Shown: positions 1-5,385 of the stretch, in pieces
Layout of the letters: each line of letters opens with the position of its first letter
Numbering within the stretch: position 1 is the stretch's first letter
Assembly: GCA_017990795.1 (NCBI GenBank)
Contig: JAGNNG010000083.1
Location: 1 to 7,377 of the forward strand
Direction of reading: 5' to 3'
From: Deltaproteobacteria bacterium
GTDB taxonomy: Bacteria > Myxococcota_A > Polyangia > Palsa-1104 > JAEUJZ01
Length of the DNA stretch: 7,377 bases
The notes under the pieces: model-generated
What the model saw: the letters and a program-made list of their open reading frames with translations, nothing else
What the model was told of the DNA's origin: nothing
Databases searched by the model: none
Position numbers and translations under genes: made by a program

Positions 1-1046
1 GGGCTGGGCACCATGTGCGGCAGCTGGGCGGCGAAGGCCTGCAAGACCGGGTCGGCCTGCACGTCTGGGTGCTGCCACGTCGCCCGGTCCGACACCGACT
101 GCCGCCCTACCCTGGCCCGCGTAAGCGCCGACTGCGGACCCACCAAGTAGCGCAGAAAGTCCGCCGCGGCTTGGGGCGATTTGGTGGTAGCGCTGACGTA
201 GCCCGCCTCAATCGAGGTCAGGGCTGCACCGGGAAGACCGGTCTCGGACACCAGCGGCAGCGGGGCCACGCCATAGGGTACGTCGGGAGCGATCTCGCTG
301 ATAAACCAGGGGCCGTTTAGGACCACGGCGGCGCGGCCTTGGTTGAAAAACTGCGTCACCAGCACCGCCGTCATATCCTCGGGGATGTCGCCGCGCTGCT
401 GCAGGCCCACGACATAGCGCGCGGCTAGCAGCTGCTCGGGCGTCTCCAGGCGCGGCAGCTCGGCGCCCTTGGGGATGATGGCGCCGCCGAAGGCATGCAG
501 CCAGGTGGCGTGCTGAAAGAAGTTGCCCGCCTCGTAAGCCAGGCCGTAGCGGTGCGGCTCGGTCGCGGTCCAGCCCTGACGCAGCTGCGCACTTAGCGCC
601 CACAGCTCGGCGGTGGTCTGAGGCGGCGTCTTTACCAAGTCTTTGCGATAAAACATCGCCAGGCTCTTGGTCGATAGCGGCAGGCCCCACTGGGTGTCGC
701 CCTCGTGCAGCGGCCACACCGTCTGAGGCAGCAGCGGCGCGGTCACTTCCGGCACCGGCATCAGGTCATCGAGCTTGCGCAAAAGACCGAGCTTGGCCCA
801 CTGCCCGACCGGATCATGCGCGGCAATAAAGACATCGGGACCGTGGCCGTGCGGGATCGCGGCCTGCAGCTTGTCGGCGAAGCTGCCGTAGGGAACTTGG
901 ATGGTCTCGACCTCGACCGGCTCGGCTTTTGCGGCCTGGGCCTGGTTGTAGGTCTTTACGACCTGCTCGAGGGCTCGCTCTTCGCCACCGCTGTAGGCGT
1001 GCCAGACGGCGATCTTGGTCAGCAGCAGCAAGGACAGCGCGTGCAT
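1..1046 (-). CDS. Family-1 (MalE-like) sugar-binding protein, C-terminus cut by window edge
   Basis: This frame runs uninterrupted for 348 codons and is still open at the window edge, so its stop is outside. The product resembles the maltose/sugar-binding component of a CUT1-type ABC importer, which captures sugar outside the inner membrane. Family marks are the first-strand motif KIAVWHAYSGGEE at residues 11-23, PDVFIAAHD at 70-78, WGLPLSTKSLAMFYRK at 120-135, and VVLNGPWFI at 241-249. The segment ending LPHMVPS (342-348) matches the part of MalE just before its last helix, so about 40 binding-domain residues are missing. The ATG lies 2 nt after the ATPase stop with no well-placed Shine-Dalgarno, implying translational coupling; an in-frame TGA about 10 codons upstream bars a longer protein. 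Oddity: only MHALSLLLLT precedes the first strand, a very short hydrophobic segment with no basic n-region. It may be a fusion to a MalF-like permease beyond the edge (inference). The sugar cannot be named. Confidence 0.9.
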   Translation of the reverse strand, partial: MHALSLLLLTKIAVWHAYSGGEERALEQVVKTYNQAQAAKAEPVEVETIQVPYGSFADKLQAAIPHGHGPDVFIAAHDPVGQWAKLGLLRKLDDLMPVPEVTAPLLPQTVWPLHEGDTQWGLPLSTKSLAMFYRKDLVKTPPQTTAELWALSAQLRQGWTATEPHRYGLAYEAGNFFQHATWLHAFGGAIIPKGAELPRLETPEQLLAARYVVGLQQRGDIPEDMTAVLVTQFFNQGRAAVVLNGPWFISEIAPDVPYGVAPLPLVSETGLPGAALTSIEAGYVSATTKSPQAAADFLRYLVGPQSALTRARVGRQSVSDRATWQHPDVQADPVLQAFAAQLPHMVPS

Positions 1047-1048
1047 GA

Positions 1049-2158
1049 CTAGACGATTGGCTCCAGGCGGTGGCCGTCAGTGGGCCCGTCTTCGCAAGAG
1101 AAGAAGTGGCAGCGCTCGACTTCCAGCCGCAGCTGCACCTGCGCTCCTGTGGCCGGCGTCTGCTGCACTGCGCACCGCGCCACCAGACTTGAGGCCCCGC
1201 TGCGCACATGTACCAGGTCTTCGGCGCCCAGGTGCTCGATGACATCCACTTGTGCCGATAGCAGCCCGGAGCTTTCGGCGGTCATCAAGTGTAGGTCTTC
1301 GGCGCGGATGCCCAGCACCGCCTTGCCATCTGGCAGCCCTGGTACGGGCAGTTGCAACGGCAGCTCGGCCCCTTCACGCACAAACTGCCCGGCGGTAATC
1401 CGACCCGGCAGCATGTTCATCTCGGGCGCGCCAAAGAACTTGGCGACAAATACGTTCTTCGGCTTCAGGTAAAGCTCTTGCGGGGTGCCGATCTGCTCCA
1501 GCGCGCCTTGACGTAGCACGGCGATGCGATCGGCCAGGGTCATGGCTTCGACTTGGTCGTGGGTTACGTAGACCATGGTCGATTTGAGGCGACGATGCAG
1601 GCGCAGGAGCTCAAGGCGCATCTGCTGACGCAGGGCGGCGTCCAGGTTCGACAGCGGCTCGTCAAACAAGAACACCTTGGGCCGACGCACCACCGCCCGG
1701 CCCATGGCGACGCGCTGCCGCTGTCCGCCGGAGAGCTCGCGCGGGTAGCGCTGCAGCAAGTGGTGAATCTCCAGCATCTGCGCCGCTTCGTCGACCAGGC
1801 GACTGATCTCAGCGGTCGAGGTCTTGCGCATCCGCAGCCCAAACGCGAGGTTGTCAAAGACGGTCATGTGCGGATAAAGCGCATAGCTTTGGAACACCAT
1901 CGCGATGTCCCGGTCCCGGGGCGCCAGATCGTTTACGCGCTGACCATCGATGAAGATCTCGCCTCGGGTTAGCTCCTCTAGCCCGGCGACACAGCGCAGC
2001 AGCGTGGTCTTGCCGCAGCCTGACGGACCCACGAGCACCAGGAACTCGCCGTCTACGATGTCCAGGGAGACATCGCCCAAAATACGATTAGGCCCCGCTG
2101 CTTTTCGCGCTGCAGAGGGCTTGTCTATCCCGAGATGACGAATGCTGACGGCGGCCAT
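1049..2158 (-). CDS. MalK/UgpC-class sugar ABC transporter ATP-binding protein
   Basis: This 369-residue protein is a complete nucleotide-binding subunit of a CUT1-type carbohydrate importer. It would dimerise on the cytoplasmic side of two membrane permeases and hydrolyse ATP to drive uptake. Visible motifs are Walker A GPSGCGKT (44-51), Q-loop Q90, signature LSGGQ (142-146), Walker B VFLFDE (162-167), D-loop SNLD (170-173) and H-loop H200. After about residue 240 comes the MalK-type TOBE/OB regulatory domain, with GIRAEDL and a C-terminal stretch around HFFS. The length is normal for MalK/UgpC. A small insertion rich in Lys, Ala and Pro (about 13-22) separates the first strand from the rest, longer than in typical MalK. 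The ATG at 2158 fits the family N-terminus, but no clear Shine-Dalgarno precedes it. The solute-binding protein follows after 2 nt, so the two genes form one operon. The substrate is unknown; maltose, trehalose or glycerol phosphate are all possible for this class. Confidence 0.95.
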   Translation of the reverse strand: MAAVSIRHLGIDKPSAARKAAGPNRILGDVSLDIVDGEFLVLVGPSGCGKTTLLRCVAGLEELTRGEIFIDGQRVNDLAPRDRDIAMVFQSYALYPHMTVFDNLAFGLRMRKTSTAEISRLVDEAAQMLEIHHLLQRYPRELSGGQRQRVAMGRAVVRRPKVFLFDEPLSNLDAALRQQMRLELLRLHRRLKSTMVYVTHDQVEAMTLADRIAVLRQGALEQIGTPQELYLKPKNVFVAKFFGAPEMNMLPGRITAGQFVREGAELPLQLPVPGLPDGKAVLGIRAEDLHLMTAESSGLLSAQVDVIEHLGAEDLVHVRSGASSLVARCAVQQTPATGAQVQLRLEVERCHFFSCEDGPTDGHRLEPIV

Positions 2159-2180
2159 AGAAAAACTTTGCAGTTTCTAG

Positions 2181-2214
2181 TCTATAGGCGCTGGCAGCGC
2201 GAGGGCTATGGCAA
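2181..2214 (-). promoter_or_regulatory. Possible promoter with embedded 13-bp palindrome upstream of the ATPase gene
   Basis: On the minus strand a TTGCCA (2214-2209) and a TATAGA (2186-2181) precede the ATPase gene, but their 22-nt spacing is longer than the usual 17. Between them lies the near-perfect dyad GCGCTG-C-CAGCGC (2200-2188 read on the minus strand), which sits where a repressor could block RNA polymerase. Start of transcription near 2174 would leave a leader of only about 16 nt without a ribosome binding site. Sugar transporter operons are often controlled by dyad-binding repressors such as the LacI family, but this dyad has an odd centre and no regulator gene is in the window. 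Tentative. Confidence 0.25.
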
Positions 2215-2274
2215 ATTTGAATCGCTACGAAGGTTTACAAGGGGTCGGCCAAGTAGGCCGCAGGTAGCCAGAAC

Positions 2275-2297
2275 AAGGGGGCGGGTAGAGCCCCCTT
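2275..2297 (-). terminator. GC-rich terminator hairpin after the barrel-protein gene
   Basis: A perfect 8-bp stem, AAGGGGGC pairing with GCCCCCTT, encloses a 7-nt loop (2283-2289). It lies 55 nt past the stop codon of the leftward outer-membrane-type gene and before the ATPase gene, where a terminator is expected. In the minus direction the stem is followed only by a short mixed T-rich run (GTTCT), so termination may be partial and some read-through into the transporter operon is possible. Confidence 0.6.
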
Positions 2298-2352
2298 TGA
2301 CTTGGATTGTCAGAACTAGACGAGGAAAGCGCTGGACTGGCGAGCACCCTCG

Positions 2353-3321
2353 TTAGAAGTAGAGCGCTGCACCAAGACGGAACTGGGCGCCGTACTGGTC
2401 TGCCATCGGGGCAAAGGGCTTGCCATTTAGGCTCACGGTGGCGGCAGTGGCTTCGTCGGGCTTGGTCAATCGGTGACGGGCATCGCCTCGCACATCACCA
2501 GTGATAGCAAAGTGCTTGCCCAGCCGAATCTCCAAGCCACCGCCGAGCTGACCGTCTACAAACCACGCCACATCGTGGCCATGCAGGAAGTCGAGGTTGG
2601 CGTACGCGGCACCGGCAGCCATCACTAAGTACGGGGAAACCACCCAGTCTGGCGCACCAATGTGTAGGCGCACACCCAGCGTCACCGGTACATCGTAGCG
2701 GGCGAGGCCATTGTCGATACGCTTCTGGTACTCACCTGCCATCTCGAGGACGACTCGACGGTGCGCTCGGTACAGAAGCTCACCGCCAAAACCCAGCTGG
2801 CTAAAGTCGGTAAACGAGTCGGTATTAATGGTGCCGGCGAACCGACCACCAAGGCCAAACCTGGCGCCCCACTGCGGCAGCGCGGGAGCCGCCACTACGA
2901 CTGGAGCTTGAGAGACCACGCGCTGAACCGGAGCGGGTGGCGCAGGCTGCTCGTAGACCTGCTGCTGCGGCTGCTGCATATACACCGGCGGCGGCGCCTG
3001 CTGGATGTAAACCTGAGGCTGCTGCTGAATGTATACCGGGGGCTGCTGCTGGATGTACACCGGGGGCTGCTGCTGGATGTACACCGGGGGCTGCGGTGGC
3101 ATGTACACCGGCGGTGGTGGTGGAGCGTAGTAGTTCTGCGGATACGGCTGCACATAAACCGGCGGCGCAGCGACCCGAATCACCGGTCGTGGTGGCATAA
3201 AGACAACGCCCGGACGAACCCACGGGCGCCAGGAGCGTACGAACACCTGCGCCTCAGCCGACTCGGGAGTCACACACAGCAAAGACGCACAAGCGAGGGC
3301 AGACAGGAGTAGTGAACGCAT
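2353..3321 (-). CDS. Exported Pro/Gln-rich outer-membrane beta-barrel protein of unknown function
   Basis: From the ATG at 3321 the product has 322 residues. Residues 1-24 form a signal peptide (MRSLLLSALACASLL core, AEA cleavage motif before Q25). Residues about 33-135 are low-complexity, rich in Pro, Gln, Tyr and Val, with octapeptide repeats PPVYIQQQ at about 78-109. Residues about 150-322 alternate polar and hydrophobic residues with many Gly and aromatics, and end in LGAALYF with a terminal Phe, as in small OmpA-like or opacity-type barrels recognised by the BAM machinery. No OmpA peptidoglycan-binding domain follows. The start is chosen over an in-frame ATG at 3405 because it begins a proper signal peptide, is preceded by AAAGGA at 8 nt, and lies downstream of the sigma-54 promoter that the longer form would overlap. 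The Pro/Gln region may be a periplasmic spacer or surface-exposed tether (inference). It is transcribed alone, with a hairpin after it. Confidence 0.85.
   Translation of the reverse strand: MRSLLLSALACASLLCVTPESAEAQVFVRSWRPWVRPGVVFMPPRPVIRVAAPPVYVQPYPQNYYAPPPPPVYMPPQPPVYIQQQPPVYIQQQPPVYIQQQPQVYIQQAPPPVYMQQPQQQVYEQPAPPAPVQRVVSQAPVVVAAPALPQWGARFGLGGRFAGTINTDSFTDFSQLGFGGELLYRAHRRVVLEMAGEYQKRIDNGLARYDVPVTLGVRLHIGAPDWVVSPYLVMAAGAAYANLDFLHGHDVAWFVDGQLGGGLEIRLGKHFAITGDVRGDARHRLTKPDEATAATVSLNGKPFAPMADQYGAQFRLGAALYF
3007..3102 (-). repeat. 24-bp tandem repeat encoding PPVYIQQQ units
   Basis: Four consecutive 24-bp units (3007-3030, 3031-3054, 3055-3078, 3079-3102) lie inside the barrel-protein gene and keep its frame. 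The middle two differ at one base, while the outer units are more diverged. Similar but less regular units extend on both sides (about 2940-3160). Each unit adds eight residues, so slippage or recombination would change spacer length without breaking the gene. Confidence 0.85.
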
Positions 3322-3380
3322 TGGGAGTTCCTTTCGTAGAGAACCGCTTGGCCACTGAGGCCTTCTTGTCTGCTGTGCAA

Positions 3381-3397
3381 AGCAATCGCCGCGCCAG
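3381..3397 (-). promoter_or_regulatory. Sigma-54 (RpoN) promoter, -24/-12 type
   Basis: The minus-strand sequence CTGGCGCGGCGATTGCT matches the sigma-54 consensus YTGGCACGRNNNTTGCW at all defined positions but one (A to G), with the invariant GG and GC exactly 10 nt apart. Taking the C of GC (3382) as -12, transcription would start near 3370, giving a leader of about 49 nt that includes AAAGGA and leads into the ATG at 3321. Sigma-54 promoters need an ATP-dependent enhancer-binding activator, so expression of the barrel protein should be strictly conditional. No activator gene is in the window. Confidence 0.8.
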
Positions 3398-3456
3398 ATT
3401 TTCAAGAGTCCAAGAGCCGAAGGAAGCGCGCCCTGAGGTGCAAAACTATGAACACG

Positions 3457-3479
3457 GGTTTACAGCCATGTCGTAAACC
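3457..3479. promoter_or_regulatory. Candidate activator (enhancer) site: perfect 7-9-7 dyad
   Basis: GGTTTAC (3457-3463) and GTAAACC (3473-3479) form a perfect inverted repeat with a 9-nt spacer. The centre (3468) is about 98 bp upstream of the start site predicted from the sigma-54 promoter, within the usual range for binding sites of sigma-54 activators, whose Fis-like DNA-binding domains recognise dyads of this size. A single further GGTTTAC without its partner occurs at 2232-2238. The activator is unidentified, and the dyad could instead serve a different regulator. Confidence 0.5.
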
Positions 3480-3649
3480 GATCCAGCTGCTGCCGGCGAC
3501 ACACAAGTCATCAGGAGCAGCGAAGAGTGGCAACGCACCAAGTCGGTTCAGCCCTGGCATCCATGAAAGGGAGATGAGCCAGCCGCAACGATCGGCAGGA
3601 CCACAGCCTGGTCATCCTAGAAGGGCACGTTCGTGACGCGTGCTAAGGC

Positions 3650-3679
3650 TTGACACCGAGGCGCGGAGGTCCGTAGGAT
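3650..3679 (+). promoter_or_regulatory. Sigma-70-like promoter for the 414-residue membrane-protein gene
   Basis: A perfect -35 box TTGACA (3650-3655) is followed after 18 nt by TAGGAT (3674-3679), a four-of-six match to the -10 box. Transcription would begin near 3686 and give a leader of about 200 nt before the TTG start codon. No better-matching pair is seen closer to the gene. In a GC-rich genome the perfect -35 box is notable, but the -10 box is modest. Confidence 0.45.
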
Positions 3680-3875
3680 TTAGCAATCTGCTGCATGGAC
3701 TGTGTCCGTGTCATCGCCGACGATAAATCTGAGTACAGAGCTGCGATCGCATAAGACGACCGCGATACAACTAGGTAAATCTCATACTCAGCGTTGACGG
3801 TAGGCGATGTATCCATTCACAAAAGCTGAATTAGAAGTTTTTCTGTAGTTTTCTGGAGCCGGAATCCCGGCACGC

Positions 3876-3883
3876 GGAGGAGG
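3876..3883 (+). promoter_or_regulatory. Strong ribosome binding site for a TTG start
   Basis: GGAGGAGG contains two overlapping Shine-Dalgarno cores, the first ending 6 nt and the second 3 nt before the TTG at 3887. No ATG or GTG in this frame is better placed, so this site decides the start of the membrane-protein gene. The strong site may compensate for the weak start codon. Confidence 0.8.
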
Positions 3884-3886
3884 CCT

Positions 3887-5131
3887 TTGGCCGACAACAC
3901 TAAGCAAGGTCCCAAGGACATCACCGACCTCAAGGCGCGATTGGGACTCAAGAAGCAGGGCGGAGGCGTTCCCGCTCCTGGCCCCGCTGGAGCTCCCAGC
4001 GCCCCCTTTGCACCAGCCCCGATCGCTGGTCCTGCTGGCGTCGCTGCTCCACGGCCCAGTGCTGGCGGCCCTGTCCCAGCGCCTGGACCGGTGCAGTCAG
4101 TACCGGTGCCCGGTGGTTTTCCACCGCCTCCAGGCTTTGCACCGCCGCCCGAAGCTGCCCCACCTGCAGCAGATCCTCGTCGGGATCCCTACGCCGCACA
4201 GCAGGCCGCTCTCGCAGCCAACATGGCTTCCTTTTATGGAGCCGGTGCGCTGCCGGGCAATGCCGACGATGTGAAGCCCGACTCCAACAAGAAGCCACCA
4301 CCGTGGGGCTTGATCGGCGGTGCTGCAGTTCTGGCGCTAGCGATGTTTGGCGTCGGCGCCGCACTTGGCAGTATCTCGGTAAGTCGTGGCGACTACAACG
4401 TCACCACAGAGCAGGCCGTAAAGGTCCGCGACGAAGCCGATAAGATTCAGAAGCAGGTCGAGAAAGTCCGCGACGCGGTAAAAGAAATCAAGCTAAGCGA
4501 CAAAGAGCCGCCGAACTTCGCGGCGATTGAAAAGCTGGCTGAGATTGACTTCAAAGAGCCCGACATCACGCGCAACCTGTTTCACACCAACTACGCCTCT
4601 TTCGAGCCGTCGGTGGTGCAGCAACTGTTCACGTACTACAACGACGTGATTGTGCTAGCGAAGCTCCTCAACGAACACTCGATCAAGACCATGAAGGACA
4701 AGGACTCGATCGAAAAGTACGTCAAGGGCAACGCTGGCAAGCAAGAGCGTGGACCGATCGGCGTCATCCTGGACTACAGCCAGAAACTGCCCCGCGCATC
4801 GCTGGTTGAGCTGGGTGCCTTGATGTGTCCAACCGCAGGTCAGACCGACTGCGCGCCCGAGGAAGCCAAGCTCAAGTTCCGCACGTCTCTTGGTGGCGAG
4901 TACCAGCAGCGCGGCCTCAAAGGCCTTCCGCAAAACACCGTGTTTGCGATTGAGCCAACCGAGCTGCAAAAGCAGCTGATGTCTGGCGATCCAGGCATGC
5001 TTGCCTTCCGCGACTATGTGCGTCGCGCAGCAGCGATGTTCGAGCTTCTGCGCAAGCTGCAAGAGGAAGAAAAGCAGCTGGTTCAGGGCCTGAAGAAGCG
5101 TGCCGAGGCTCCTAAGCTGTTCGCTCTATAG
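3887..5131 (+). CDS. Single-pass membrane protein with Pro/Ala-rich cytoplasmic arm and large periplasmic domain, function unknown
   Basis: This 414-residue protein is not recognised as a named family. It starts at TTG behind a very strong ribosome binding site. Residues 10-23 form a short basic motif (KDITDLKARLGLKK), which I recall from other myxobacterial proteins but could not check. Residues about 28-97 are a disordered Pro/Ala/Gly-rich arm. One membrane helix spans about 141-163, preceded by KK at 135-136, so the N-terminus is probably cytoplasmic and the last 250 residues periplasmic. That domain is charged and mostly helical, with likely coiled coils at about 172-203 and 378-408. C314 and C322 could form a small disulphide loop. 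There is no signal peptidase site, lipobox or enzymatic motif. It appears to be monocistronic, with its own promoter and a strong terminator 49 nt after the stop. A scaffold or envelope-spanning linker is conceivable (inference). Confidence 0.9.
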   Translation: MADNTKQGPKDITDLKARLGLKKQGGGVPAPGPAGAPSAPFAPAPIAGPAGVAAPRPSAGGPVPAPGPVQSVPVPGGFPPPPGFAPPPEAAPPAADPRRDPYAAQQAALAANMASFYGAGALPGNADDVKPDSNKKPPPWGLIGGAAVLALAMFGVGAALGSISVSRGDYNVTTEQAVKVRDEADKIQKQVEKVRDAVKEIKLSDKEPPNFAAIEKLAEIDFKEPDITRNLFHTNYASFEPSVVQQLFTYYNDVIVLAKLLNEHSIKTMKDKDSIEKYVKGNAGKQERGPIGVILDYSQKLPRASLVELGALMCPTAGQTDCAPEEAKLKFRTSLGGEYQQRGLKGLPQNTVFAIEPTELQKQLMSGDPGMLAFRDYVRRAAAMFELLRKLQEEEKQLVQGLKKRAEAPKLFAL

Positions 5132-5180
5132 TTAGTCGCTGTAACCGCGGCGGCGTCCCCTGCCGCTGCTGAATCCATCG

Positions 5181-5215
5181 GAGCCCATGCAAATCCTGCA
5201 TGGGCTCTTTTTTTT
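5181..5215 (+). terminator. Strong intrinsic terminator
   Basis: GAGCCCATGCA (5181-5191) pairs perfectly with TGCATGGGCTC (5197-5207) across a 5-nt loop, giving an 11-bp stem followed immediately by eight T residues (5208-5215). It ends the transcript of the 414-residue membrane-protein gene and insulates the downstream kinase gene, which therefore needs its own promoter. Confidence 0.95.
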
Positions 5216-5334
5216 GCCCAGCGCCCAGCCCTCAACGGCGCCGCCACTCACCCCAAACTTCTCGTCTGGAATCTCGCAAAAGTGTGCAGCCACGGGCCTG
5301 TGGCTGGCAGTGCGTCGTCGCCAGCGAAGTATGG

Positions 5335-5364
5335 TTGCCCCGACCACACGCTTGCCTGTATTCT
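5335..5364 (+). promoter_or_regulatory. Weak candidate promoter for the kinase gene
   Basis: TTGCCC (5335-5340) and TATTCT (5359-5364) are each four-of-six matches to sigma-70 boxes, spaced 18 nt apart. Transcription would start near 5371, almost on the ribosome binding site, giving an unusually short leader. A 7-bp inverted repeat, CAGCCAC with GTGGCTG (5287-5306), lies just upstream and could be a regulator site. The strong terminator before it makes a promoter in 5216-5370 necessary, but this exact assignment is uncertain. Confidence 0.25.
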
Positions 5365-5370
5365 AAGCAC

Positions 5371-5385
5371 GGAGGTTTTTGTCTG
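5371..5385 (+). promoter_or_regulatory. Ribosome binding site and probable CTG start codon of the kinase
   Basis: GGAGG at 5371-5375 is followed after 7 nt by an in-frame CTG (5383-5385). A TTG at 5379-5381 is out of frame, and the in-frame TTG at 5335 and ATG at 5200 have no such site; the ATG at 5200 lies inside the terminator. The in-frame ATG at 5422 has only a poorly spaced AGGG and would start right at the kinase fold, whereas relatives usually carry some residues before the VIGGY-like first strand. Confidence 0.5.

Larger units (their letters stand above)
3322..3886. other. Divergent intergenic region without a convincing gene
   Basis: This 565-bp gap separates the leftward barrel-protein gene from the rightward 414-residue membrane-protein gene. 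It holds a sigma-54-type promoter (3381-3397), a 7-9-7 dyad (3457-3479), a sigma-70-like promoter (3650-3679) and the ribosome binding site at 3876-3883. From about 3720 to 3850 the composition drops to roughly 43 percent G+C, well below the flanking genes. A 62-codon open frame at 3448-3636 has no ribosome binding site and low-complexity basic content, and I do not consider it a gene. Confidence 0.75.

Noticed and set aside
208..1245. Minus-strand open frames at 208-717 and 814-1245
   Set aside because: They are in other frames of the binding-protein and ATPase genes, whose true frames carry the conserved family motifs.
2236..2252. Second sigma-54-like element on the minus strand upstream of the ATPase
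   Set aside because: It has GG and TTG at about the right spacing but lacks the invariant GC at -12 and misses most other consensus bases.
2977..3160. CRISPR-like or non-coding repeat array
   Set aside because: Units are contiguous, have no spacers and keep the reading frame of the barrel protein, so they are coding tandem repeats.
3448..3636. 62-codon plus-strand open frame in the divergent gap
   Set aside because: It lacks a ribosome binding site, has basic low-complexity content typical of non-coding GC-rich DNA, and overlaps the candidate activator dyad.
3742..3751. TGCGATCGCA palindrome as an independent regulatory site
   Set aside because: It is a perfect 10-bp palindrome but single, short and GATC-containing; without further copies there is no basis for assigning a function.
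5200..5382. Upstream extension of the kinase to an ATG at 5200
   Set aside because: This ATG sits within the stem of a strong intrinsic terminator and has no ribosome binding site; the extra 61 residues show no domain or signal.
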